Source: Candidatus Omnitrophota bacterium (GTDB lineage Bacteria > Hinthialibacterota > Hinthialibacteria > Hinthialibacterales > JAKPRU01). Taken from it: a DNA stretch of 64,000 nucleotides. The position numbers and the translations under genes were made by a program. The stretch is taken from contig JAKQSI010000118.1 of assembly GCA_029570205.1 (NCBI GenBank), positions 114,421 through 178,420 on the forward strand, read 5' to 3'. Below, piece after piece: positions 24,228 to 32,477 of the stretch (position 1 is the stretch's first letter; every line of letters begins with the position of its first letter). The notes below the pieces were generated by a model, which was given only the letters and a program-made list of their open reading frames with translations, was not told where the DNA came from and did no database searches.

Positions 24228-25505
24228 TCACTCAAACCTCACCAGGTGATAATCCTTCCCTGTCCTGAGAACCAGGTATGGCCCATAAAGCAAATCTTCC
24301 GTTCGCACAATCCGCTCGATATCGGCCTCGCGTTTATTGTTGATATACACTCCACCCTGTGTAATCTTGCGCCGCGCATCGGATTTGCTTGATGCGCCCT
24401 GTGCCTGAAGAACAAAATCCACCAGATTGACCCCTTCCCGCAGCGCAGACATGGGGAATGATACAGATGGGGCAAATCCGAAAATATCGTCGAAATCCTC
24501 TTTCGTTGCCCCTTCCAGGTTGCCCCCGTACAGAAACTCCGCGCATTTCCGGCATTTTTCAGCGATTCCTTTGCCGTGCAGAATGGCGGTTGCCTCCCAC
24601 GCGAGACGTTTTTGAGGGATCCGCGCTTCAGGCCGTTTTTCCCGTTCGGCGTCCAAGCTCAGGATTTCCTCTTCCGGCAGGAATGTATACAGCCGCAGCA
24701 AACGCGCCGCATCCACATCCGCCATGCGCACCCAGTATTGATAATAGTCGTATGGCGCAGTCTTTTCTCCATCCAGCCACACCGTACCGAGGTGCGCTTC
24801 GCTTTTGCCGATCTTCTTGCCGTCATGGGTCAGGATCAGATTGAACGTGATTCCATGGACCGTCTTCGACAGCAAACGGCGGGTCAGGTCGATTCCCGCC
24901 GTGATATTCCCCCATTGGTCGCTGCCGCCGATCTGGAGGACACAGTTGTATTCCCGGCAGAGATGATAGAAATCATAAGCCTGCAACAGCATGTAGCTGA
25001 ATTCCGTGTAGGAGATTCCAGTCTCCCGCTCTTCGAGCCTTCGTTTGATCGACTCCCTGGCAATCATCGCGTTCACGGAAAAATGTTTGCCGACATCGCG
25101 CAGAAACTCGATATAGCCGAATGTCCCCAGCCAATCCATATTGTTGACCACCAGCCCCGAATGTTCACCCTCAAACGAGACGAAACGCTCCATTTGTGCG
25201 CGGATTTTCTCCGTGTTAGAGGCCAGTGTATCCGCCGTGAGCATCTGCCGTTCGGCATCCTTGCCGCTGGGATCGCCGATCATTCCGGTCGCCCCGCCCA
25301 CGAGAAAAATGGGCCGGTGCCCCGCGCGCTGAAAATGCGCCAGCGCCATCATCGGGATCAGGTTGCCCACGTGAAGGCTCTCGCCGCTCGGATCGAATCC
25401 GCAATACAGCGTAATCCGTTCCTTTTCCACGAGATCGTAGATCTCCGGATCCGTGACCTGCTCGATGAATCCCCGACGTTCCAGTTCTTTCACAACGTTG
25501 CTCAT
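24228..25505 (-). CDS. tyrS: tyrosyl-tRNA synthetase
   Basis: The 425-residue class I enzyme charges tRNA-Tyr. It shows YCGFDPSGESLHVGNL with the HVGN version of the HIGH motif, the tyrosine-site stretch QAYDFYHLCREYNCVLQIGGSDQWGN, and KIGKSE as the KMSKS loop. The C-terminal S4-like RNA-binding domain is present (QGASSKSDARRKITQGGVYINNK). The start at 25505 is chosen over the longer frame because AGGAG lies seven bases upstream. It is convergent with the isomerase fusion and followed upstream by a MITE-like unit. Length and motif order match the TyrS group with the short insertion; no T-box leader was seen. Confidence 0.97.
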   Translation of the reverse strand: MSNVVKELERRGFIEQVTDPEIYDLVEKERITLYCGFDPSGESLHVGNLIPMMALAHFQRAGHRPIFLVGGATGMIGDPSGKDAERQMLTADTLASNTEKIRAQMERFVSFEGEHSGLVVNNMDWLGTFGYIEFLRDVGKHFSVNAMIARESIKRRLEERETGISYTEFSYMLLQAYDFYHLCREYNCVLQIGGSDQWGNITAGIDLTRRLLSKTVHGITFNLILTHDGKKIGKSEAHLGTVWLDGEKTAPYDYYQYWVRMADVDAARLLRLYTFLPEEEILSLDAEREKRPEARIPQKRLAWEATAILHGKGIAEKCRKCAEFLYGGNLEGATKEDFDDIFGFAPSVSFPMSALREGVNLVDFVLQAQGASSKSDARRKITQGGVYINNKREADIERIVRTEDLLYGPYLVLRTGKDYHLVRFE

Positions 25506-25534
25506 GGCGTTCTCCTGAGAAAGTTCCCTCACAA

Positions 25535-25648
25535 CCGTCATTCCGAGGAGCGAAGCGACGTGGGAATCCCGTGGTTTGAACGCGTCAGCCTGAGATCGCC
25601 ACGTTTCGGCTCCTTCGCAGACTCAGGAGCCGAAACTCGCGATGACGG
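25535..25648. repeat. MITE-like unit, about 114 bases
   Basis: The ends CCGTCATTCCGAG and CTCGCGATGACGG are inverted repeats at 11 of 13 positions. The interior contains GGAGCGAAGCGACGTGGGAATCC and GGCTCC/GGAGCC arms, giving a long imperfect hairpin. No coding capacity. It lies 30 bases from the tyrS start and could affect its expression. Confidence 0.7.
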
Positions 25649-25674
25649 GATGGGCGCCGCCGCCGCGAGACCAT

Positions 25675-25720
25675 GCTTTCTTCTTCCAATCACCGGCCCC
25701 GCCGGAGCGTGGCTCGCAAG
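25675..25720 (+). repeat. 46-base repeat, family E (copy 1)
   Basis: GCTTTCTTC, CCAATCACCGGCCCCGCC and GGAGCGTGGCTCGCAAG occur here and, in the opposite orientation with four differences, at 42570-42616. Both copies are intergenic. The identity is far above chance. Confidence 0.8.
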
Positions 25721-25895
25721 GAAGTGAATTTTGAATCTACAGAGATCGCCCCCATCAGACAAGGCAACTGATTGGGGATTGCGGATTGAAGAAGACACGG
25801 GGGGTGTTCATGGCAGTCTGTAGGCTTTATGACAGAATGCATGTTCCCTACACTGTATCCGGCACGTTATATGCAAGTGCAAAGGATGGTATGCC

Positions 25896-26780
25896 ATGCG
25901 CTTTTGGAAACGCAAATCCCGCGAGGAAGAATCCGCCGACGAGGGGGAAATCCTGGAGGGGGAAGAATCTCTCGATGAGGAGGGTGTTGAGGAACTGTCT
26001 CCCGAAGAAGAGGCGGAGGCGGCCGAGGAGGCCGAGCCGGAAGAACCCCTGCCGGAATTGGAGACCTCCTGGCGTGAGATTGCTGTGCTGATTCCGTGCT
26101 TCAATACGGGGAAAGCCGTCTACGATGTGATTATGGAAGCCGCGGAATACGCAGGAACCATTCTTTGCGTCAATGACGGCTCGACAGATGACACGGTGGA
26201 TTGGATCCGCAAAACCTGTGCGGAATTGATCGGCTGGCCCCGCAATCGGGGCAAGGGGTCCGCGCTCACCGCCGGATTTCGAGCGATGTGGGAGAAACCC
26301 GGCTGGAAAGTCCTTATCACCATGGATGGGGATGGGCAGCATGTGCCGGGGGATATCCCCTATCTTGTCGAGGTGTATGAACAAACCGGAGCGGATATTG
26401 TGGTCGGCGCGCGGGATTTTACCCTGCCGGGTATTCCCTTTCTGCGTCGCTGGTCCAATCAGCGCAGTTCCAGGTGGATCGGCAAGAAGACAAATCTTCC
26501 TTTGACTGACTTCCAATCCGGGTATCGGCTGTTTTCCCGCCGGGCCGTGCAAATGCTCGCACCCCGCATGACCGGCGGACTGTTTGAACTGGAAACCAGC
26601 ATGTTGATTCTCGCCGACCGCCTTGGCTTGCAAATCACCGAATGTCCAATTACCACCATCTACGACCGGGATTCCTCAAAGAAATCCTCCTGGCGTGCCA
26701 TTCGGGACAGCCGACGGATCTATCGCGCCGTAAAAAAAACCCTCAAGGAGTGCGAATACCTCCTTCCGGAATCGGAATGA
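25896..26780 (+). CDS. family 2 glycosyltransferase with acidic N-terminal extension
   Basis: Residues 60-290 form a GT-A glycosyltransferase: AVLIPCFNTGKAVYDVI, ILCVNDGSTDDTVDW, the GKGSALTAGF segment, the metal site MDGDGQHVPGDIP and DFQSGYRLFSRRAVQ. This is the polyprenyl-phosphate sugar transferase/DPM1-like group. Residues 8-58 are an unusual, almost wholly Glu/Asp-rich extension (about half acidic) with no known role; it may be a flexible interaction tail. The gene is monocistronic in appearance and cytosolic or peripheral to the membrane. AAGGA precedes the ATG at 25896. Confidence 0.85.
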   Translation: MRFWKRKSREEESADEGEILEGEESLDEEGVEELSPEEEAEAAEEAEPEEPLPELETSWREIAVLIPCFNTGKAVYDVIMEAAEYAGTILCVNDGSTDDTVDWIRKTCAELIGWPRNRGKGSALTAGFRAMWEKPGWKVLITMDGDGQHVPGDIPYLVEVYEQTGADIVVGARDFTLPGIPFLRRWSNQRSSRWIGKKTNLPLTDFQSGYRLFSRRAVQMLAPRMTGGLFELETSMLILADRLGLQITECPITTIYDRDSSKKSSWRAIRDSRRIYRAVKKTLKECEYLLPESE

Positions 26781-26833
26781 CATCACGCGCCTGTCGAAAG
26801 TAACTGTCTTAGATCGCGCGGATAAAACTGAAA

Positions 26834-26875
26834 CCTCTCCTCCAAAAATTGGGGGAGACACAGAGGGGGTTGAAG
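26834..26875. repeat. palindromic repeat, family C (copy)
   Basis: CTCTCCTCC-AAAAAT-TGGGGGAG followed by ACACAGAGGGGGTTGAAG. It sits between the GT2 gene and the small membrane-anchored protein. Confidence 0.7.
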
Positions 26876-26904
26876 ACAAATCGCATCGAACAGAGGGCTA
26901 CCCG

Positions 26905-27372
26905 GTGAAACGAATCCTGATCTCAATTCCGGTACTCTTGACGATCATTCTCTCGTTTTATGTACTCTTTCATTTCGTGTTTATCGGCGATGAAACACGG
27001 ATTCAGAGACAAATCGAAAAGGGACGAATTGCAGTTGAAAAAGAGAATCTCTTCGGACTTGCCGGACTCATATCCGACAAATACAGGGGTAGTGTGGGGG
27101 CAGAGAAGTCCGAACTTCTGGGATATGTACACCAGTTGTTCCAGATGTCGGACAACATCAAGATTAAGATTCATTCCATAGAGATTCATGTAGACAATGC
27201 GGAGGCAGAGGTAGTTGTGCAGTTCAGTATGACCGGGACGTTGGACGGTAACGATTTTTCGGGGGTCTGGTCCGGCGATACGGAACAAATCGGATTACGC
27301 TTTCTCAAAGAAAATGGCGCATGGCGGGTGGTCGAAGTAACGGAACCGGCACGGATGCGATCCCGTCCTTAA
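26905..27372 (+). CDS. membrane-anchored protein, possible NTF2/SnoaL-like domain
   Basis: The 155-residue product has one N-terminal hydrophobic segment (residues 4-28) that anchors it in the membrane or acts as an uncleaved signal. The remainder, with the helix-rich start (IQRQIEKGRIAVEKENLFGLAGLISDKY), then strands ending in WSGDTEQIGLRFLKENGAWRVVEV, has the layout of the cystatin-like NTF2/SnoaL fold. That is a structural guess by pattern only. Neighbours (a GT2 gene and a GAF-PP2C phosphatase) do not suggest a role. No function is assigned. Confidence 0.7.
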   Translation: MKRILISIPVLLTIILSFYVLFHFVFIGDETRIQRQIEKGRIAVEKENLFGLAGLISDKYRGSVGAEKSELLGYVHQLFQMSDNIKIKIHSIEIHVDNAEAEVVVQFSMTGTLDGNDFSGVWSGDTEQIGLRFLKENGAWRVVEVTEPARMRSRP

Positions 27373-27534
27373 TGTTCGCTCTGCCTGCCAAAGGCCGGAA
27401 CAAGCAAAAAGGCCCCATGACATTGCGGTTCGCATCCGGTTGTCGTACTCTCTCCTCTGGACTGTTAGACAGGCTCTGGGGGTGAGCAACGACCTGTCCG
27501 GCTGTTGGAATGCCGAACCGGCGGAGGACCCTTG

Positions 27535-28860
27535 ATGGAAGGAAACGAGTCCCGAGCGGCCCAGCTCAGCTATAAAGACCTGCAACAGATTTTGCAGGTC
27601 TCCAAACTTCTCTGTTCCGATCTTGATCTCGAAACGGTATTGCGGAAATTGCTGGCTGTGGCGGAAGATGTCATGATGGCGGAGGCGTGCAGTATCTGGC
27701 TGGTGGAGTCGGGAACGAATGACTTGGTCTGCGAAATCGCCACCGGACAGGTCGGCCGGCAAATCCGCCAGGTTTATCGCTCAAAAAGAGGACAGGGCAT
27801 TATTGGATGCGTTGCCGAATCCGGGACACCGCTGTTGATACCGGATGCATACCGGGACCCGCGATTCAATCCCACCTTTGACAGGGAAACCGGATTTCGG
27901 ACCCGCTGCGTACTTACGGTTCCGCTGGTGGCACGCGGCAAATTGATCGGTGTGGCGCAAGTACTCAATAAGCGTGACTCCTCCGGCAAAGAGGCCGTGT
28001 TCGATGAGACCGATCTGCTGAAATTCGATGCCCTCGCGGATCACGCTGCGATTGCCCTTGAAAACGCCCACCTGCACCGTGAAATCCTGGAACAGAAACT
28101 CCTCGAAAAGGATGTCGACTCCGCCAGGGCCATCCAGGATTCCTTTCTTCCGCATACCTTCCCGAACCCCCGGGGATTTGTATTCGCTGCGCGAAGCGTG
28201 CCGACTATGGGAATCGGAGGGGATTTGTATGATGTCTTTGAACTGGAAAACAACAAGGTCGGGGTTGCCATTGCGGATGTCTCCGGCCATGGGGTCTCGG
28301 CGGCCTTGTATATGGCCCGCACCCTGTCCGAACTCAAGCATATCGCGCACCGCTATGACCGGCCTTCGGAATCCATCAAGAAGCTGAATGCGGTTCTCTC
28401 CGAGCAATTTGTCGGCGGGCGCTTTGTGACCCTGTTGTATTGGGTTCTTGACGTGCAGACCGCCAGGTTGACCTACGCAGGGGCCGGGCATCCTCCGGCG
28501 CTCTGGTACAAAGCCGACGGGACCATGCAATACCTGCAAACCTCTAAGGGTATGCCGATGGGCATTTTCGATAACGCCGAGTATTCCGATGAAACCATCC
28601 AGCTCCATCCGGGCGACCGCCTGTTGATGTATACAGATGGAGTGATCGAAGCGTTCAACAGCAAAGGCGAACCGTTGGGGCTGGAAGGCCTCAAGCGTAT
28701 CGTGTCCAGGCACTCCGGCGGCCCCGAAGACCTGATTCGCCGGGTCTATGATGGAGTTTATGCCCATGCATCGGGCGATGAACGTCTGGATGATATTGCG
28801 ATGGTCGCCCTGGAAATGACTGCATTGCCCCCCGAAGAATCCCAGGCTCGTCCCCAGTAG
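27535..28860 (+). CDS. GAF-domain PP2C (SpoIIE/RsbU-type) serine phosphatase
   Basis: The 441-residue cytosolic protein has an N-terminal GAF domain (about 20-190: LAVAEDVMMAEACSIWLVE ... GRQIRQVYRSKRGQGIIG ... VPLVARGKLIGVAQVLNK), a connecting helix (LLEKDVDSARAIQDSFLP), and a SpoIIE-type PP2C domain with metal-binding acidic residues in GIGGDLYDVFEL, IADVSGHGVSAALYMA, GHPPAL and LLMYTDGVIEAF. Such proteins dephosphorylate anti-anti-sigma (STAS) factors in partner-switching signalling. No STAS or anti-sigma kinase gene is adjacent, so the partner is elsewhere. GGAGG eight bases before 27535 decides the start. Confidence 0.93.
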   Translation: MEGNESRAAQLSYKDLQQILQVSKLLCSDLDLETVLRKLLAVAEDVMMAEACSIWLVESGTNDLVCEIATGQVGRQIRQVYRSKRGQGIIGCVAESGTPLLIPDAYRDPRFNPTFDRETGFRTRCVLTVPLVARGKLIGVAQVLNKRDSSGKEAVFDETDLLKFDALADHAAIALENAHLHREILEQKLLEKDVDSARAIQDSFLPHTFPNPRGFVFAARSVPTMGIGGDLYDVFELENNKVGVAIADVSGHGVSAALYMARTLSELKHIAHRYDRPSESIKKLNAVLSEQFVGGRFVTLLYWVLDVQTARLTYAGAGHPPALWYKADGTMQYLQTSKGMPMGIFDNAEYSDETIQLHPGDRLLMYTDGVIEAFNSKGEPLGLEGLKRIVSRHSGGPEDLIRRVYDGVYAHASGDERLDDIAMVALEMTALPPEESQARPQ

Positions 28861-28862
28861 GT

Positions 28863-28878
28863 CAGGCGTCCCTGCCTG
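28863..28878. repeat. palindromic repeat, family B (short copy)
   Basis: CAGGC-GTCCCT-GCCTG is a five-base stem directly after the phosphatase stop codon. It resembles the fuller family B copies at 10991 and 38873. Confidence 0.45.
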
Positions 28879-28896
28879 GCAAGATCTCTCTGCCTG

Positions 28897-29544
28897 TCAC
28901 AGATCGCACAACCGCTTAATCTCCTCCAACAGCGCATCTTCCGCATCCGCCTGCGGAACCCGTTTCACAATTTTACCCCGCCGAAACAACAGGCCCACTC
29001 CCTTGCCGAACGCAATTCCCACATCCGCCGCACGCGCTTCCCCCGGCCCGTTTACCTCGCATCCCATAATCGCGACATCCAACGGTTCGGTGATTGTCTC
29101 CAACCTTGCGCCCAACCGCCCGGCCATAGGTAGAAGATCCGTATGACATCGCGCGCAGGTCGGGCAGGAAATCAGCCGGACTCCTCTCGCTCTCAATTCC
29201 AGCGCCCGAAGAAGATCGGCAATCGACCGCAAGACACCGGTCGCATCCTCATCACCCGGCAGGCGTACACACAATTCCGAACCCTGCCAATCAACGAGCA
29301 TTGACGCCATCGCGAGCAGGGCCTGCGGCAGGAGTTTTCTCACCAGTTCTCCCTCTATCACAATCCGATCGCATGGCAACGGAAAATCCGAGAGTGGGCG
29401 CATGAGGTCACTCTCTTCCCGTATCCGGAAGCCTTCTCCCTCCAAATTTTCGATTTCGCAGACTTCATCCGCCAGGCCGAACGGAAGATTCTCGGCTGCG
29501 CTTAGATCTTGCTGCGGAACGGCGACTTTCAGTTTCACGTCCAT
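28897..29544 (-). CDS. orphan C-terminal Fe-S domain of IspG (GcpE), TIM barrel absent
   Basis: The 215-residue product matches only the [4Fe-4S] domain of IspG, the MEP-pathway enzyme that makes HMBPP. All ligands are kept with family spacing: C127-x2-C130, C162 (32 residues on) and E169 in ISCPTC ... IMGCEVNGPGE, followed by ARAADVGIAFGKGVGLLFRRGKIVKRVP. The substrate-binding TIM barrel (about 250 residues) is missing: residues 1-115 do not resemble it and may relate to the extra domain of large IspG proteins. GGAG lies upstream of the ATG at 29544; an extension to 29712 would overlap the next gene. In two-domain IspG the barrel of one subunit meets the Fe-S domain of another, so this protein might pair with a separate barrel or be a decayed paralogue. 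Confidence 0.8.
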   Translation of the reverse strand: MDVKLKVAVPQQDLSAAENLPFGLADEVCEIENLEGEGFRIREESDLMRPLSDFPLPCDRIVIEGELVRKLLPQALLAMASMLVDWQGSELCVRLPGDEDATGVLRSIADLLRALELRARGVRLISCPTCARCHTDLLPMAGRLGARLETITEPLDVAIMGCEVNGPGEARAADVGIAFGKGVGLLFRRGKIVKRVPQADAEDALLEEIKRLCDL

Positions 29545-29636
29545 GTTCCGGCATCTCCGCGAGGATGATACATCTCTTACCGACACGCAACAGGCACACC
29601 GGTGTTCTTGTTCCTCTATGGCCGAATAGCCCCGGA

Positions 29637-30344
29637 TCACGGTTTCCGACATAAAAGCATGATATTCCGACCCCATCCGGGAAACCATTTGACGGCGTTT
29701 CGCAGAAAGCAATCGACCGGAATTAGTTTTCGGCTCCGGTTCTCCGGCGGCAAAAGCAGATACACACCCTGCATGTTCTCTACCTCAAATCCGACTTGTT
29801 CGACTAATTGTCGGATCCCGTTCCGTTCATATTCCCTGTAATGCGTCGGATCCTCAGGAACATTTCGGCCGATCAGACGCGAGATCCGATTCGATAAACG
29901 ATTGATATTGGGCACGGTTAGAAACAGATACCCGCCCGGTCGAATCATCCGGTAAGCCACATGCAGCGCTCCGACATCATCCGCTACATGTTCGATTACC
30001 TCGCTGATGATCGCGCCGTCGAAAGAACCGATTCGGTAATGATCCGGAACATCAAAAAGACTCATGACCTGAAACTGTCGGTTGGCTCGGCCCGAATTGA
30101 TGGCCCTCGCGATTTCCATGTAGTCTTCATTGATATCCACGGAAATGCAGGAGATTTCTTCCGGAAGCATTCTTTCGATTATGCCCCTTCCCGAACCGAG
30201 AACGATCAGAGACAACGGGTATCGCCTGAGCACCTCCAGGGAAACCTGCTTATACCTGGAGTACCACGCAGGCTCGAACCGGTAGCGTCTGCTGAGTTCT
30301 CTATACTCCTGCCTGGTGAGTTGCAAAACGTCCTTTTTCGACAT
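29637..30344 (-). CDS. class I SAM-dependent methyltransferase
   Basis: The 235-residue protein has the Rossmann methyltransferase motifs: IVLGSGRGIIERML (motif I, with LGSGRG in place of the usual GxGxG), CISVDINEDYMEIA (motif II acidic residue), FDGAIISEVIEHV (motif IV) and MIRPGGYLFLTVPN (motif V/VI). This is the Methyltransf_11/UbiE-like group, whose substrates cannot be read from sequence. It precedes the IspG-like gene on the same strand with a 92-base gap. The N-terminal helix (QLTRQEYRELSRRYRFEPAWYSRY) may form a lid. Substrate unknown. Confidence 0.85.
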   Translation of the reverse strand: MSKKDVLQLTRQEYRELSRRYRFEPAWYSRYKQVSLEVLRRYPLSLIVLGSGRGIIERMLPEEISCISVDINEDYMEIARAINSGRANRQFQVMSLFDVPDHYRIGSFDGAIISEVIEHVADDVGALHVAYRMIRPGGYLFLTVPNINRLSNRISRLIGRNVPEDPTHYREYERNGIRQLVEQVGFEVENMQGVYLLLPPENRSRKLIPVDCFLRNAVKWFPGWGRNIMLLCRKP

Positions 30345-30403
30345 GGAAGAGACCTTTTCCGTGTCATCAGCATATCGGGAAATCGCTTACCGTCGAATCC
30401 GGC

Positions 30404-32293
30404 TCAAAGGATCTCGAGAATGATGGAATGCTCCCGGTGATCCTTGTCGAATGGGATTCGAATTTCAATGCGTCCTTCTTCCGGTTCCGCACGGCCATCC
30501 TTGCGGTAAGGATTGTGGGGAAGAGCAGGCCAGTGCAACGAGGCCGTCTGAGGCAGTTTCAGTCGATATCCCGCATACGTCAACATGCCTCCAAGTTCAT
30601 TTGCCGACAGGTCAATCGCGGTATCCGCAAGGGGAACCGTCTTTCCTGAACCGGTCTGCAATTCCTCTCCTGCTTTGAGTGAGCGTTCCCGGGAAAGGTT
30701 TGCCATGTTGGCCTCAATCAAAACAATCTGCGATTTTTCCGAGGGACGAGGCAGAAGAGTTAGGTGCGCAGCGACCGGCAGGTCACTGTTCTGTGTCGAT
30801 TCCAAGCGGATTTCCAGGACCTTTGGGTCCTTGATATCCAGTCGGATCGAGCATTGTTCGGGTCCATACGTGAGATCCAATCCCAGGGCGTCCCTGTGGA
30901 TCAGCACGGCCTTGCCGGGTACGTGATATAGTTCCCCTTTCGGAAGAAAATCCGGTTCTGTGTCTCCGGGGGTGTGTTTGAGCAGCGATGGGTCGCCGAC
31001 GGTGAAGTTGCTCCAGGCGGGTTGTAGTTTCGTATTCCCGCCTCCGAGGATCAGGCCGACCTTGTCATGGAAGATGCTCACGAGGTTCTGGCGGTCCTGT
31101 ATCCAGCGCGAGGTGGGAACGGGAGCGGTGTAAGCCGACAGGCACACAAACCAGGGTCCCCGGCGCAGGGTGAGGGCTTTCTCCACGCCCCCCTCGGTCA
31201 ATATGTATTTATCCGTAGACTCCTGCTCTGCAATAGGCCCCTCTTCTCCGTACAGCAACAGTGAGGCAATCAGATCGGCGGAGAGATCCTCCATCCCGCT
31301 CTGCAATAATTGCTGTTCATAGCCCTGTGCATCCTGAGATTTGTCGCGGATCGCAGCAATGTCCTCCGCCGACAGCTGCGTCAAGCCGTACTTGATCCAT
31401 TGACGTTTGAGATAGGTGCGCCCCATGGCGGTGAAAGTGAATCCGACATTTCCCTGCTCTACCCCGGCATGATACGGATTCCGCTCGTCGATGGTCTCTA
31501 CACATTCTCCCGTGGGATAGGAAAAATACCAATGGAATTTCGCTCCTTTCTCCAGCGCCGGAAGCACCCGTTTGTCGTCCGACATTGCATAATAAGTCCC
31601 CAGGGCATCGAGATAGACGAAATTGTAATTCACTACCGGCCCGCTGCCCTCGGACCAGTATCCGCCCTCGGCCTGTTCCTCCACGACACGCATCATGAAC
31701 TCGGCGGCCTGTTTGCACCATTCCGGGCGGTTGAGGACCTTTCCGGCGGTGAACAGCCCCATGGCATGGTGTGTGGGAATGTTGCGGACCTTCTGCAGTT
31801 GCGATTCACTGATTCCGGTGAATCCGAGGGTCAGCGCCTTGACCCATCGTTCCCGTCGGTCCTGCGGCATATCTTCGCGGATCATGCCGAAGGATCGAAT
31901 CCAGCGGGAGTAGATCCACGGCATATAGATCATTCCCCAAGTGCTTCCGTCTTTCTTGCGGAACTCCCACCTGCCTTTTTCGTCCATGTCCTCAATCAGC
32001 GCATCCCCCGCTTTCATGATGACCTCCAGCAGCTGTTTGTCTTTGAAATACGGGTTGTTTTCGGAGGGGATGGCGTAAGCGGCCGCGACCGCGAGCATCC
32101 GGTTCTGGTCCGTCGAAAGCCAGATTCCCTCGCCGAATCGCCCCGTTTCAGGATCGTATTGTTTGAGAATGTCCGGGACCTGCCTCGCCAGCGTGCCGAT
32201 GAGGAATTCCTTGAACTTGAAATCCGGGGATGCTGCGCCAGCCACGGTGGAAAAGATTAGCGATATTGCAAGCATGAAGATCCGAAGAAACAT
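30404..32293 (-). CDS. secreted (alpha/alpha)-toroid protein, possible polysaccharide lyase/heparinase-like
   Basis: A signal peptide (residues 1-21, ending TVAGAAS) is followed by an alpha-helical N-terminal half rich in aromatic and charged residues (GIWLSTDQNRMLAVAAAYAI, IPTHHAMGLFTAGKVLNRPEW, YWSEGSGPVVNYNFVYLDALG) and a beta-rich C-terminal half (ILTEGGVEKALTLRRGPWFVCLS onwards). That two-part layout is found in alginate, hyaluronate and heparinase II/III-type lyases, but I cannot point to a certain catalytic motif, so the activity is a guess. The start at 32293 is supported by AAAGGA. The gene stands alone on the - strand. Confidence 0.55.
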   Translation of the reverse strand: MFLRIFMLAISLIFSTVAGAASPDFKFKEFLIGTLARQVPDILKQYDPETGRFGEGIWLSTDQNRMLAVAAAYAIPSENNPYFKDKQLLEVIMKAGDALIEDMDEKGRWEFRKKDGSTWGMIYMPWIYSRWIRSFGMIREDMPQDRRERWVKALTLGFTGISESQLQKVRNIPTHHAMGLFTAGKVLNRPEWCKQAAEFMMRVVEEQAEGGYWSEGSGPVVNYNFVYLDALGTYYAMSDDKRVLPALEKGAKFHWYFSYPTGECVETIDERNPYHAGVEQGNVGFTFTAMGRTYLKRQWIKYGLTQLSAEDIAAIRDKSQDAQGYEQQLLQSGMEDLSADLIASLLLYGEEGPIAEQESTDKYILTEGGVEKALTLRRGPWFVCLSAYTAPVPTSRWIQDRQNLVSIFHDKVGLILGGGNTKLQPAWSNFTVGDPSLLKHTPGDTEPDFLPKGELYHVPGKAVLIHRDALGLDLTYGPEQCSIRLDIKDPKVLEIRLESTQNSDLPVAAHLTLLPRPSEKSQIVLIEANMANLSRERSLKAGEELQTGSGKTVPLADTAIDLSANELGGMLTYAGYRLKLPQTASLHWPALPHNPYRKDGRAEPEEGRIEIRIPFDKDHREHSIILEIL

Positions 32294-32374
32294 GGTTGAT
32301 TCCTTTCTGTTGCGTCGCATGGAGGTCATACTATTGCAGGATGAGGAGAATGTCTTGGCTGACTGACTGGAAAG

Positions 32375-32410
32375 CCCCTCACCCAGTCCCTCTCCCGGAG
32401 GGAGAGGGAG
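32375..32410. repeat. family D repeat (CCCTCTC palindrome)
   Basis: CCCCTCACCCAG then TCCCTCTCC-CGGA-GGGAGAGGGA. It lies in the divergent region between the toroid protein and the PSD-like gene and is followed by the ATGGGACCGATGGGA type of simple repeat. Confidence 0.8.
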
Positions 32411-32477
32411 AAAAGGACCAATGGGACCGATGGGAAATTTGCCGATTCAGGATGGAAAATTGTCGGAGATTCCGGCG

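Larger units (their letters stand above)
25506..25895. other. repeat-filled divergent intergenic region
   Basis: Between divergent tyrS and a GT2 gene lie a MITE-like unit (25535-25648), one copy of a 46-base repeat (25675-25720), and a short degenerate tandem of GATTGGGGATTGCGGATTG near 25771-25790. No gene is supported. The GT2 start has AAGGA upstream. Confidence 0.55.
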
